Below are positions 1-8,913 of a stretch of 64,000 nt of DNA, in pieces. This stretch comes from Bryobacterales bacterium. Its GTDB lineage: Bacteria > Acidobacteriota > Terriglobia > Bryobacterales > UBA6623. The stretch spans positions 1 through 64,000 of the forward strand of contig JAJDTX010000070.1 of assembly GCA_022826925.1 (NCBI GenBank), written 5' to 3'. Numbering within the stretch: the first letter of the stretch is position 1; each line of letters opens with the position of its first letter. The notes under the pieces were generated by a model. That model searched no databases and was not told the origin of the DNA. It saw only the letters and a program-made list of their open reading frames with translations. Position numbers and translations under genes: made by a program.

Positions 1-89
1 CCCCCACAGACTGCTGCCAAAACCCTTCCCAACCGCTCCGTCTGCCCCTGCTGCAAATCACAAATAATCCGGCAAAACGCCCCCTCCTG

Positions 90-129
90 CCGCCGGAATA
101 TTCCGAAAAACTACCGCCGGAATATTCCG
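90..129. repeat. Two tandem copies of a 16-bp element with a perfect 12-bp palindrome
   Basis: CCGCCGGAATATTCCG occurs at 90-105 and again at 114-129. Each copy contains the perfect palindrome CGGAATATTCCG (94-105 and 118-129), so the two centres are 24 bp apart. The A/T-rich core stands out in this GC-rich sequence. The pair lies just downstream of the EF-hand gene, with no T-run to suggest a terminator. Two palindromes on a common helical face could be a repressor operator for a gene beyond the left edge; that role is inference. Confidence 0.6.
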
Positions 130-134
130 CCTCT

Positions 135-1037
135 CTACACCCGCAACCGCCTGCTCGGATCTCGGGTCGCCCGCTCAGCAATCTCGCCCAGCGTGAGCAC
201 GCCATTGCGGTCGAAGTCCTCGCGCTCAAAGTGTCCGCGGGCATGCCCGTCCAGACCGTCCGCATCAACCTCGCGTCCCGTCGAGGGTTGGGACAGACCG
301 TACTCTCGCGCCGAGATCTCCCCGTCCTGATTCACGTCCAGACTCACGCGTGTATCCATCGCTTCCTCGATTTCAGCCTCGATCGCGGCCCTCGCCTCGT
401 GGGCCGTCAACTCGCGATCACCGTTCGCATCGAGCGCAGCCAAAAATTCGATATCACTTGACTGGCCTCCCCCGCCACGGCCGCCTCCGCCGCTACGGCC
501 GGAACCGCGACCACCGCCTCCACGGGCGCCGCCACCTCGACCGCCGCGACGAGCCGCCAGTTCGGCCCAAGCCTTCTGGTATTCCTCCCAGGTCACCTCG
601 CCGTCTTGGAAATACTCGGTGCCCCGCACGTACGGACCCGCCTCGTCTTCGCGCAAGATCCCATCCCCGTCCGCATCAGCCCGCTCGAACAGCTCGAACG
701 GATCGGCTCCGCCGCCCCGCCCCCGTCGGATGGGCTGGGCCTGGCCATACCCGACCGCCTTCAGTGCCTGGATCATGACTGCCACATCCACCTTGCCGTC
801 CTGGTCGTCGTCCATGGCTCGGAAGCCCTTCATGAACTCCTCGGTCAGGGTATCGACGAGTCCCGCGGAGACGGAGGTGGCCTTCGGACTGTCGGCGAAT
901 AGCCCAACACCGACACCGGCCAAGTAGACGGCGGCGACTGACAAACGCAGCAGAATTGGGACGATCGCGGCGAAGCGAGTGCGAGCGCCAGCGCCCATCT
1001 GCGTGAAACGACCCCTATGGAGACTGGTATGCAGCAT
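135..1037 (-). CDS. Secreted EF-hand calcium-binding protein with a Gly/Arg-rich linker
   Basis: This 300-residue protein has an N-terminal hydrophobic segment (about residues 22-48) that looks like a signal peptide or anchor, so it probably acts outside the cytoplasm. EF-hand loops are visible near residues 76-87, 121-132, 203-214, 234-245 and 274-285, and a partial one near 145-152. Most have Asp/Asn at positions 1, 3 and 5 and Glu at 12; the first lacks the final Glu. A low-complexity Gly/Arg stretch (about 163-191) separates the two EF-hand groups. The start at 1037 is favoured by a TGnTAnnnT element ending 9 bases upstream; an ATG at 998 is the alternative. It follows the DUF1592/DUF1552 pair on the same strand. 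The partner and cellular role are unknown. Confidence 0.8.
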   Translation of the reverse strand: MLHTSLHRGRFTQMGAGARTRFAAIVPILLRLSVAAVYLAGVGVGLFADSPKATSVSAGLVDTLTEEFMKGFRAMDDDQDGKVDVAVMIQALKAVGYGQAQPIRRGRGGGADPFELFERADADGDGILREDEAGPYVRGTEYFQDGEVTWEEYQKAWAELAARRGGRGGGARGGGGRGSGRSGGGGRGGGGQSSDIEFLAALDANGDRELTAHEARAAIEAEIEEAMDTRVSLDVNQDGEISAREYGLSQPSTGREVDADGLDGHARGHFEREDFDRNGVLTLGEIAERATRDPSRRLRV

Positions 1038-1046
1038 GACCCCACT

Positions 1047-1055
1047 AGGCTAGCA
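1047..1055 (-). promoter_or_regulatory. Extended -10 promoter element for the EF-hand gene
   Basis: TGCTAGCCT reads on the minus strand and ends 9 bases before the ATG at 1037. Transcription would begin at or next to the start codon. No good -35 box is seen. The assignment rests on similarity to other elements in this window. Confidence 0.4.
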
Positions 1056-1223
1056 CGACAATGAGGCCGTCTTGCAAACCGCTTGCATTTGCACGAATCT
1101 TGGCGTCGCACGCACCGGGCGGCTGGCAAAGCGAGAACCTGGCGGACTAATGGCAGCTCGGCCGCTTGAGCGCCAAACGCGCGGTGCTCTTGCAGGGCCC
1201 GAGCTCTGCGCCGGGTCGGCCGC

Positions 1224-2558
1224 CTAGGCCAAGATCTCGTCCAGCGCACCAGTGCTGTCGGCGAACGAATCGACAGGAGCGCCAAGGCGGTCCAGCAGCG
1301 TCACGTACAGGTTCGCAAGCGGGACCTCGGCCCCGAACTTGCGGAAGCTGCCGTGCGCAAGCCCCATGTCGCCGCCGCCCGCCAGCAGCAGCGGGTAGTT
1401 CAGGTTGACGTGCGTCTGGCAGTTGCTGCTGCCGTAAAGCACCAAGGTGCTGTCCAGCAGAGTGCCGTCGCCCTCGGGCGTCTGGCGCAGCCTTTCGATG
1501 AAGTAGGCGAGTTGCTCGGTCAGGAACAGGTCCCACCGGCCGAGCGGCTCCGCGCCCGCATCGTTCTTGCGGGCACCATGCGCCAAGCTGTGCATGTTGT
1601 CGGCCAAGCCCAATAGCTGCGGAAACTTGCCCGCGATCGAGGTGGCCCCGTTCATGTTGCCGACCTGGTACGTCGCGATGCGCGTGGAGTCCGTGCGAAA
1701 CGCCAGGTAGATCAAGTCGTACATCGTCTTGATCAATTCCCCCGGAGTCGTGTCGTCCGCGTCCAAATGCAGGCCCGTGGCGTGAACGCGAGGCTTCGGC
1801 ACTTCGAGCCACTGCTGCGATTTCTCGACGCGGCGCTCGATCTGGCGAACCGATTCCAAGTACTCGTCCAGCTTGACGCGGTCGTGGCTGCCAAGCCGGC
1901 CGCGCACGGAAGCGGAATGCTCCATGACAAGATCGAGCATGCTGCGCGAGCTGTCCAAGCTCTGGCGTTGCGCCTCGAGCGAGCGAGGATCGACTCCGAA
2001 CAGGCGATTGAACACCTGCTTCGGCTTGTTCTCGGCAGGCACGGGCTGGCCCGTGCGGCTGAACGAAAGAGTGCTCGACCGGGTCGGTTCGCCAACCCCG
2101 CCATCGCTGGAAAGCACCAGCGACGGATAACGCGTGCGATCCCCGTACCGCATGGCCGCGATCTGATCGATCGAGACCGTGTTTTCCAAGTGGCCCTCTT
2201 TGAGCTCTGCCCCGGTGAGCCAGGTGTCCGCGGTGTCGTGACCGCCCATGTTGCGGCCCTTGGGGTGCGACAGGCCGCCCAAGATCGTCAGATCGGAGCG
2301 AAGCGGCTCCAACGGCGCCAAGCTCTTGTTGAAGCCGAAATGCCTGCCGGAACCGGTCGGAAACCAATTCCACTGCGCAGCCTCGCTGTCGGCGGCGCGG
2401 TCGACGATGCCGTACGGAAAGTAGCCCGCGAAGAAGCGCTTGGGTCGCCCGGCGGGCCCGCCGTCGGCGGCCATGCACTCCAAGACAGGCAGCCCAAGCG
2501 CTACTCCCGCCCCGTGGAGGAACGTGCGCCGGTCCAGATGCCAAGACTTGCGCGCCAT
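1224..2558 (-). CDS. DUF1552 domain protein with Tat signal
   Basis: This 444-residue protein begins with a twin-arginine signal (DRRTFLHGAG followed by a hydrophobic stretch ending near CMAADG), so it is probably exported folded. The rest matches the DUF1552 family, which in Acidobacteria and Planctomycetes is almost always encoded beside DUF1592 cytochrome-like proteins. Its biochemical activity is not established. The reading frame stays open further upstream, but the Tat motif places the start at 2558. Only 14 bp separate it from the DUF1592 gene on the same strand, so the two are surely cotranscribed and probably act together in the periplasm or at the cell surface. Confidence 0.88.
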   Translation of the reverse strand: MARKSWHLDRRTFLHGAGVALGLPVLECMAADGGPAGRPKRFFAGYFPYGIVDRAADSEAAQWNWFPTGSGRHFGFNKSLAPLEPLRSDLTILGGLSHPKGRNMGGHDTADTWLTGAELKEGHLENTVSIDQIAAMRYGDRTRYPSLVLSSDGGVGEPTRSSTLSFSRTGQPVPAENKPKQVFNRLFGVDPRSLEAQRQSLDSSRSMLDLVMEHSASVRGRLGSHDRVKLDEYLESVRQIERRVEKSQQWLEVPKPRVHATGLHLDADDTTPGELIKTMYDLIYLAFRTDSTRIATYQVGNMNGATSIAGKFPQLLGLADNMHSLAHGARKNDAGAEPLGRWDLFLTEQLAYFIERLRQTPEGDGTLLDSTLVLYGSSNCQTHVNLNYPLLLAGGGDMGLAHGSFRKFGAEVPLANLYVTLLDRLGAPVDSFADSTGALDEILA

Positions 2559-2572
2559 GGGTGTCTCGCAGG

Positions 2573-4984
2573 TCAGCGGCTCCGAAACGAGTCGCTGGTC
2601 ACAATGATTGTACAAAGCTCCCGCAGGCGATAGTCCGCTTTCTCGAAGGCCTTCGCCAACTCGTCCACGGCGGACTGGTCCGTCGCGATCAGGCTGCGAC
2701 CCACGGCATAGGCCAGCAGCTTCGCCGTCAGGGCGCGGGCAAATACGCCGCGCTGGCTGTCCAGCATGTAGTCCGCGAGCGCCTCGGCACCATCCACGCG
2801 CTGTCCATCGGGCAGCTCGGCGGCTGCGTCCACCGCGTGCTCTACCGCTTGGTCGCCAGAGCGCCGCAGCACGCTCGAGCGCGTGAGCCCGACGGCATCG
2901 AACTCCTCCAGCGCGACTCCCCACGGATCGATCCCACTGTGGCAGTGGGCGCAGGCCGCGCTGTCTTGATGGAGTTCGAGCTGCCGCTTCAGTGGCAGCA
3001 GGGTAGCGTCGACATCGCCGCTGGCCAAGTTCGGCACGGAGGGCGGCGGCGAGGCGGGCGGGTCGCCCAGCAGCGCCGTGCGGATCCACACTCCGCGCTC
3101 GACCGGGTGGGAATCCTCGCCCGTGGAGTTGGCCAGCAGGATGCTGGCGTGGGTGGCCACGCCGCCGGGACGCCCGGCCCCGGCCAGGGAAACGCGCTCG
3201 AATGCCCCGCCGCGCGGCCCGGCGATGCCGTAATGCCGCGCCATCCTGTGATTGAGGACGGAGAAATCGGACCGCAGGAAGTTCAGTGCGCTGAGGTTCT
3301 CCCGCAACAGGTAAGCGAAGAAGTGCTGCGTCTCGCGCCGCATGTCCTGCTTCAGCGAGGGATCGAAGTCCGGGTAATAGTTCGGGTTGATCGCCACGCG
3401 ATGCACGCCCGCCAGATCCAGCCACTGGTCGCTGAACTGCTCGACGAACTCCCACGAGCGGGGGTCATCGAGCAGGCGCTCCGTTTCGGCCAGCAGGGTG
3501 CCGCGTTCTGCTAACTTGCCTCGATCCGCGAGCTCCATCAAGCGCTGGTCCGGCATCGTGCCCCAAAGGAAATACGACAGCCTCGACGCGAGTTCGTGAT
3601 CGTCGACGTAGCGGCTCTCGCCATCTTGGCGTTCGATCCTGTACAGGAAGTCCGGCGAGACGAGCACCATGGCCAGGGTCTCCCGCACGGCCTGCTCGAA
3701 GCTCTCGACCCGCGGCCGGACCTTGCCGAAGAACCGCAGCATGGGGGCGACGTCAGAGTCGTCAACCGGGCGGCGGTAGGCGCGGCGCATGAATCGGCGC
3801 AGCACCGACGCAGCGCTTCCGGCCTCGTCCTCTCGCGCCGACGGCGCATCCGCAACCAGCTGGCGGTGATGCTCGGGCGGCCAAGCCGCGTATGCGGGCG
3901 CTTTGAACTCCAGCGCTTCGACGATGATCGCGGGGAACTCGGGGTCAACCGGCCAGACCCACTTCTGCTGGAGCTTGCCGTCCTCCTCGAAGTCGACCTT
4001 CTCGCCGAGCGGAGCGGGCTTGCCGTCCGAATAGGTGTTGCTCACCCAGACCAGCATTCCCGGGTACTTGCTCTGCGCCCGGCTCTGGATCGGGAACTCT
4101 TCGATGCGCCCGCGGAATTCGAACGTCCGGGCCGGGCCGTCGGGAACATCGACCTCGGCTATGTCGCGGGAGGGCGTCTGCGTGTCGGCGCGGTAGCCGA
4201 GCCTGACATGCATGCGCGGATGCGGCGCGCCGGGCGGCGCTGCGCTTCGTGCGCGGATCCGCAGGACGAACTCGCCCTCGTCGGGGAACTCGGGGATGCG
4301 TGCCACGAACGTGCCGGTGCGACCCAGGCGGTTCGACCAATGCACCGTCTTCAACTTGTCGACCACGGTTTCGACAGCGCGGTGTTCAAAGACGGGCGGG
4401 GCCGGCCCCTCGACGATCGCGCGTGCAAGCCCGTTCTGCGCAGCCCGAAGGTAGTGCTCAAGTTGCAGGGCCGACATTCGCAGCGAGGCGCCGTTGTTCG
4501 TGAATCCGTCCGGGCTGACTTCGTCAGGCGGCAGGTTCTTGACGAAATCGATGTCAAGGCCCAGCAGGTCCCGCATGGTGTTCTGGTACTCGCTGCGGTT
4601 CAGGCGGCGCATGACGACACGTCCCGCAGCGCGCGAGGCAAGGTCGCCGCGCTCGCTCAGCGCGGCGTCGAGCCAGCCAAGCAGGGTCGTTCGATCTGAC
4701 GGCGAAAGCTGTGGCGCTTCCTTGGGCGGCATTTCGCCCCGATTCAGCGCGTTACGCACATCGTGCCAAGTCTCGGCGGCCCGGCGATCCGCGGTTGTGT
4801 CCGCCGAGAGGTTGTCCAGGCGGACATCGGCATTCTGCACCTGTGCACCGTGGCAGGCAACGCAGTGGCGCTCGAGAATCGCCGACACCGAAGCGTCGAC
4901 TTCAACGGCGCTCAGAGGTCCGGCAGCCGCTAAAGTGGCAGCCGCAAGCGCGTGGGCGGGTGCATGTCGGCACATACGGCGCAT
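2573..4984 (-). CDS. DUF1592 multidomain protein with c-type heme motifs (PSCyt family)
   Basis: This 803-residue exported protein has a signal-like N-terminus (about residues 8-27) followed by a cytochrome-like motif, CVACH, at residues 41-45. The order then matches the usual DUF1587 (RLNRSEYQNTMRDLLGLD), DUF1595, DUF1592, DUF1588 and DUF1585 arrangement. A second CxxCH, CAHCH, sits at residues 678-682 in the DUF1588 part. Two heme c groups are therefore predicted, giving an electron-transfer or oxidoreductase role outside the cytoplasm. The family is abundant in Planctomycetes and Acidobacteria and lacks a proven substrate. It is the first gene of a minus-strand unit with the DUF1552 gene, diverging from the NHL gene. 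Confidence 0.9.
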   Translation of the reverse strand: MRRMCRHAPAHALAAATLAAAGPLSAVEVDASVSAILERHCVACHGAQVQNADVRLDNLSADTTADRRAAETWHDVRNALNRGEMPPKEAPQLSPSDRTTLLGWLDAALSERGDLASRAAGRVVMRRLNRSEYQNTMRDLLGLDIDFVKNLPPDEVSPDGFTNNGASLRMSALQLEHYLRAAQNGLARAIVEGPAPPVFEHRAVETVVDKLKTVHWSNRLGRTGTFVARIPEFPDEGEFVLRIRARSAAPPGAPHPRMHVRLGYRADTQTPSRDIAEVDVPDGPARTFEFRGRIEEFPIQSRAQSKYPGMLVWVSNTYSDGKPAPLGEKVDFEEDGKLQQKWVWPVDPEFPAIIVEALEFKAPAYAAWPPEHHRQLVADAPSAREDEAGSAASVLRRFMRRAYRRPVDDSDVAPMLRFFGKVRPRVESFEQAVRETLAMVLVSPDFLYRIERQDGESRYVDDHELASRLSYFLWGTMPDQRLMELADRGKLAERGTLLAETERLLDDPRSWEFVEQFSDQWLDLAGVHRVAINPNYYPDFDPSLKQDMRRETQHFFAYLLRENLSALNFLRSDFSVLNHRMARHYGIAGPRGGAFERVSLAGAGRPGGVATHASILLANSTGEDSHPVERGVWIRTALLGDPPASPPPSVPNLASGDVDATLLPLKRQLELHQDSAACAHCHSGIDPWGVALEEFDAVGLTRSSVLRRSGDQAVEHAVDAAAELPDGQRVDGAEALADYMLDSQRGVFARALTAKLLAYAVGRSLIATDQSAVDELAKAFEKADYRLRELCTIIVTSDSFRSR

Positions 4985-5155
4985 AGGAGTGGTATTGCAG
5001 CCGATTGGGCAAACTGCCCGAGCTCAGCCCTAGTGTAGCCGTCACTGGCTGTGTCGCAAAGCACTCAACCATTCGGAACGGTACTGTCGGCCGGGCCCGA
5101 CCTTGCCTAGAATATGGGGTTAGATCTGCCTGCCGAGGCGGAACGAGGTGAATTC

Positions 5156-6202
5156 ATGCTCAGATCAAATCGATGCGCGCTGGCACTGACGCTGCTGATA
5201 GCAGTCGCGGCGGGCGCGCCGCTGTTAGCGCAACCATATCCGGACCCCTACCGCATGGTGGAGGGCTGGGCAAAGCTGCCCGAGGGACGAAATCCCGGCG
5301 CCATCGGCGGCGTCATCGTTGATCCCGACGGCAAGCACCTGTGGGCCGTGATCCGCTGCGACGCAGGGGCGGACAAGTTCGGCTACGAATGCCTGGAGTC
5401 GGACCTGGACGCAGTGGTGAAGTTCAATCTGGAGACCGGCGAGGCCGTTGAGAGCTTCGGTGGCGGCATGTTCATCTGGCCGCACGGCATCGACGTGGAT
5501 CCGGACGGAAACGTGTGGGTGACTGACGCGGCACGTCCCGACCGCGTGCCGAAAGGCGAGCGCGGGCACCGCGTGATCAAGTTCAGCCCGACCGGCGAAG
5601 TGCTGATGACGCTGGGAACGCCGGGGGTGCCAGGCGACAGCCCGAAGCACTTCATTTCCCCCGCTGATGTGGTGGTCGCCGACGATGGCACGATCTTCGT
5701 GGCCGATGGTCACAACCGTGACGGCAACAACCGCATCATGAAGTTCGCCAGCGATGGCACCTTCATCAAGTCGTGGGGCAAGACCGGCTACGGCCCCGGC
5801 GAATTCCACGTGCTGCACGCGCTGGCGATCGACAAGCGCGGGCGTCTGTTCGTGGCCGACCGCGAGAACAATCGCATTCAGATCTTTGACCAAGAGGGAA
5901 AGCATCTGGCCAGCTGGACCCAGTTCGGACGACCCAGCGGGATCTACTTCGACGGCCATGACAACATCTACGTGGCCGATTCCGAATCCGACGACGTCCA
6001 GAACCCCGGCTGGGAAATGGGCCTGCGGATCGGCGACGCCAAGGCTGGCTGGGTTCGCTACTTCGTGCGCTTTCCTTGGGGCGATCCGCGCTACACGCGC
6101 GGCAGCGGAGCAGAATTCGTGGCGGCCGATGACGAGGGCAACCTCTACGCGGGCGAGCCGTTCCGCCGCCTGTTGCAGAAATACGTTCGAGTGATGCCGT
6201 AA
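5156..6202 (+). CDS. Secreted NHL-repeat six-bladed beta-propeller protein
   Basis: This 348-residue protein has a clear signal peptide (about residues 1-26, ending LLAQ). Repeated NHL-type blades follow, each with a hydrophobic-D-x-x-G-x-hydrophobic-hydrophobic-V-A/T-D pattern, for example IDVDPDGNVWVTDAA and LAIDKRGRLFVADREN. Relatives include peptidyl-alpha-hydroxyglycine lyase-like propellers, but no specific enzyme activity can be read from the sequence. I chose the ATG at 5156 because it directly precedes the signal peptide and has GAGGTG 6 bases upstream; the frame extends to 5114 without a signal. A TAGAAT element at 5108-5113 may be its -10. It diverges from the DUF1592 gene. Confidence 0.85.
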   Translation: MLRSNRCALALTLLIAVAAGAPLLAQPYPDPYRMVEGWAKLPEGRNPGAIGGVIVDPDGKHLWAVIRCDAGADKFGYECLESDLDAVVKFNLETGEAVESFGGGMFIWPHGIDVDPDGNVWVTDAARPDRVPKGERGHRVIKFSPTGEVLMTLGTPGVPGDSPKHFISPADVVVADDGTIFVADGHNRDGNNRIMKFASDGTFIKSWGKTGYGPGEFHVLHALAIDKRGRLFVADRENNRIQIFDQEGKHLASWTQFGRPSGIYFDGHDNIYVADSESDDVQNPGWEMGLRIGDAKAGWVRYFVRFPWGDPRYTRGSGAEFVAADDEGNLYAGEPFRRLLQKYVRVMP

Positions 6203-6292
6203 CGAGCCAACCCCCGCAGCGGCTGCGTCCAGCGGCAACCCGGCTGGCCTTTCGACCTGCCTAATGCCCGGCGCGCAGGCGGGCGAGGAAGG

Positions 6293-6320
6293 GTGTCAGT
6301 CCCCCGCGACGGGCTATAGT
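6293..6320 (+). promoter_or_regulatory. Predicted sigma-70-type promoter upstream of the DUF5916 gene
   Basis: GTGTCA (6293-6298), a 16-base spacer and TATAGT (6315-6320) form a reasonable housekeeping promoter, leaving a leader of roughly 100 bases before the ATG at 6426. This is pattern recognition only. Confidence 0.4.
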
Positions 6321-6425
6321 AACGGTCGGGTCAGGGACCTCCTCTAGCCAGCCGACACCGAAGTCGGACCATGTGCCTTGTGTCGCGCCCCGGCGCGCGA
6401 ACGAATCTGAGCTTGGAATCGCAAC

Positions 6426-8717
6426 GTGCAGACTGCCCGCCCACTTACGAACCACCAAGCGGGCCTGCTGCGGATCACGATCTGTGCGTGCCAGCTGTTG
6501 ACGGCGGGACTCTGGTGCGCGGCCTCCGCCCAGCAGCCCGGTACGCCGCAAGCTTCGCGCTCGGCCGTGGTGACCAAGATCACTTCCTCGATCGTCATTG
6601 ACGGGAACCTCGACGAGGCACCGTGGCGACGCGCGCCGAAGATCGGCGAACTGGTTCAGAGGATCCCGCGGGCTGGGCAGAGGCCGACCGAGCGGACCGA
6701 CGTCACGCTGCTCTACGACAAGAACAACCTCTACATCGGCGTGATGTGCTACGACTCCGAGCCGCAGCGCGTGCTGGCTTCGCAAATGGCGCGCGACGCG
6801 AGCCTGAACCCTGACGACCGGCTGAGCATCATCCTCGACACATTTCGCGACCAGAGCAACGCGTTCCACTTCTCCACGAATCCCAACGGGGCGCTTGTGG
6901 ACGGGTTGGTGTTCGCGAACGGCGAGACCAACGACGACTGGGACGCGATCTGGATCGTCAAGACCAGGCGCTCCTCCGAGGGCTGGAGCGCCGAGTTCGC
7001 GATCCCGTTCAAGAGCCTGGCCTTTCCTTCCGGCCAGAGCGTCTGGGGCTTCAACATCAGCCGCATCATCCAGCGGAAGCTGGAGGAAGTGCGCTGGACC
7101 GGAGCACGCTTCCAAACGCAATTCTTCCAAGTCTCGGAAGCGGGAGAGATCACGAACCTCGAGAACATGGAGCAGGGCGTCGGCCTCGACGTGCGCCCGT
7201 TCATCGCACAGCGCTGGTTCCATTCCGGAGTCACGGGCAACGATATCGTCCGCGGCAAGCCGGGACTCGACCTGTTCTACAACCTGACGCCGAGCCTGCG
7301 CCTGTCTACCACTGTCAACACGGACTTCGGCGAGACAGAAGTCGACGATCGCCAGATCAACCTGACCCGGTTTTCGATCTTCTTCCCCGAGAAACGGTCC
7401 TTCTTCCTGCAGGACGCCGGCGTGTTCAATTTCGCCACGACCGGCATCGATCAGCCCGGTGGCATTCCCAGCCCCGGGGCCGAGATCTTCCCCTTCTTTA
7501 GCCGCCGCGTCGGGTTGCTGCGCGGGCAAGAGGTGCCCATCGACTATGGCCTCAAGCTTACGGGCAGAGCCGGGCGCACCGAGATCGGCGTGCTGAACGT
7601 GCGCACTCGCGAGACACCGGGCGTCTTCGACAGCAACATGTTTGTCGGGCGCGTGCGACAGAACTTCCTCGAGCAGTCATACGTCGGCGCGATCTTCACC
7701 GGCGGAGATCCTGCCAGACCGGCCTCAAGCGACGATCCCTTCACCCCGGCGCGCGCGTCCATGAGCACCACGGCCGGCATGGACATTCGCCTCGCCACCT
7801 CGAATTTCTTGGGAACCAACCGCAACATGCTCTTCAACGCATGGGGCCTGAAGACCAGAAAGGATGGCGTCGAGGACAAGAACGCATCGTACGGATTCGG
7901 AGCGCACTATAACAACGACAGATTCCAAGGACAGTTTCAGTGGCGGGAGATCCAGGAGAACTTCGACCCAGAATTGGGATTCGTGCAGCGTTCGAACGTG
8001 AGAATGCTGCGGCTCGGAGCCAGCTACAATCCGCGCCCCAACCCGTCGACGGGCATTCAGCAGATATTTCACGACGTTTTCTACACCCGCTTCACGCGGC
8101 TTGACAACGGCCTCGTCGAGACTTGGAAGCTCTATTTCACGCTCGTCGACTGGCACTTCATGTCGGGAGACTCGCTGCACAGCCTGTTCGACCTGAACCC
8201 GACGTACGAGCGCCTGTTCGAGCCGTTCGAGATCTCTCCGGGAGTGGTTCTGCCGCCTGGCGAGTATCGGTTCACGCCGATGCGCATCTTCTTCACGTCG
8301 GCGCAGAAACGCAAGCTACAAGGCAGCATCGGCTACACGTTTGGGAACTTCTGGTCTGGCACTGCCAATACGGTACAGACGGGCCTGCGTTACCAGCTGC
8401 CGCCGAAGTTCGTGATCAGCCTCAATTCGAACCAGACGTTCGCGCGGCTGCCGCAGGGGAACTTTATCGCCCGGATCTTCAGCACGCAGATCAACTACGC
8501 CGTCTCGCCCTTCCTGTCGTTCTCCAACCTCATTCAGTTCGACAACCGGTCAGGCAACCTCGGCTTGCAGAGCCGAGTGCGCTGGACGCTGGAGCCCGGC
8601 AATGACCTGTTCTTCATATTCGGCCAAGGTTGGATCCAGGAGCTGGGCGGCTTCTACGACTTCCGCCAGCAGGACTCGCGGCTAGCGACCAAGCTGCAGT
8701 ACACGTTCCGGTTCTGA
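6426..8717 (+). CDS. DUF5916 outer-membrane protein with N-terminal CBM9-like domain
   Basis: This 763-residue protein has a signal peptide (about residues 1-36, ending ASAQ). A CBM9-like sugar-binding domain follows (about 45-230), with the typical opening IVIDGNLDEAPWRRA. The remainder (about 240-763) matches DUF5916 and is rich in alternating aromatic/polar strands. It ends in a terminal Phe (TFRF), as outer-membrane beta-barrels do. The family is common in Acidobacteria and Bacteroidota and is thought to work in carbohydrate binding or uptake at the outer membrane; the ligand is unknown. The next gene on this strand is a sulfatase, which fits use of a sulfated glycan, but the 196-bp gap leaves cotranscription uncertain. 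Confidence 0.87.
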   Translation: MQTARPLTNHQAGLLRITICACQLLTAGLWCAASAQQPGTPQASRSAVVTKITSSIVIDGNLDEAPWRRAPKIGELVQRIPRAGQRPTERTDVTLLYDKNNLYIGVMCYDSEPQRVLASQMARDASLNPDDRLSIILDTFRDQSNAFHFSTNPNGALVDGLVFANGETNDDWDAIWIVKTRRSSEGWSAEFAIPFKSLAFPSGQSVWGFNISRIIQRKLEEVRWTGARFQTQFFQVSEAGEITNLENMEQGVGLDVRPFIAQRWFHSGVTGNDIVRGKPGLDLFYNLTPSLRLSTTVNTDFGETEVDDRQINLTRFSIFFPEKRSFFLQDAGVFNFATTGIDQPGGIPSPGAEIFPFFSRRVGLLRGQEVPIDYGLKLTGRAGRTEIGVLNVRTRETPGVFDSNMFVGRVRQNFLEQSYVGAIFTGGDPARPASSDDPFTPARASMSTTAGMDIRLATSNFLGTNRNMLFNAWGLKTRKDGVEDKNASYGFGAHYNNDRFQGQFQWREIQENFDPELGFVQRSNVRMLRLGASYNPRPNPSTGIQQIFHDVFYTRFTRLDNGLVETWKLYFTLVDWHFMSGDSLHSLFDLNPTYERLFEPFEISPGVVLPPGEYRFTPMRIFFTSAQKRKLQGSIGYTFGNFWSGTANTVQTGLRYQLPPKFVISLNSNQTFARLPQGNFIARIFSTQINYAVSPFLSFSNLIQFDNRSGNLGLQSRVRWTLEPGNDLFFIFGQGWIQELGGFYDFRQQDSRLATKLQYTFRF

Positions 8718-8913
8718 TCGCACATGGGTTGACGGCGCGCACGAGGCAGCAGCCCGGCGAGAGTGTCATGTGGCCCACCGCCTCCCGCATGGTTTTCTGC
8801 ACAGCTGCCGGACAGGTCCGGCCGGGCAGGGTGAGTCGCTCTAGTCCGACGGATCGCATTCATTCACCTGCGATTGCGAGCGGGATGGGAATCGGCCACA
8901 TTGGAAAGCAACC

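Noticed and set aside
6261-7529. Minus-strand frame of 422 codons opposite the DUF5916 gene
   Set aside because: Shadow frame without homology.
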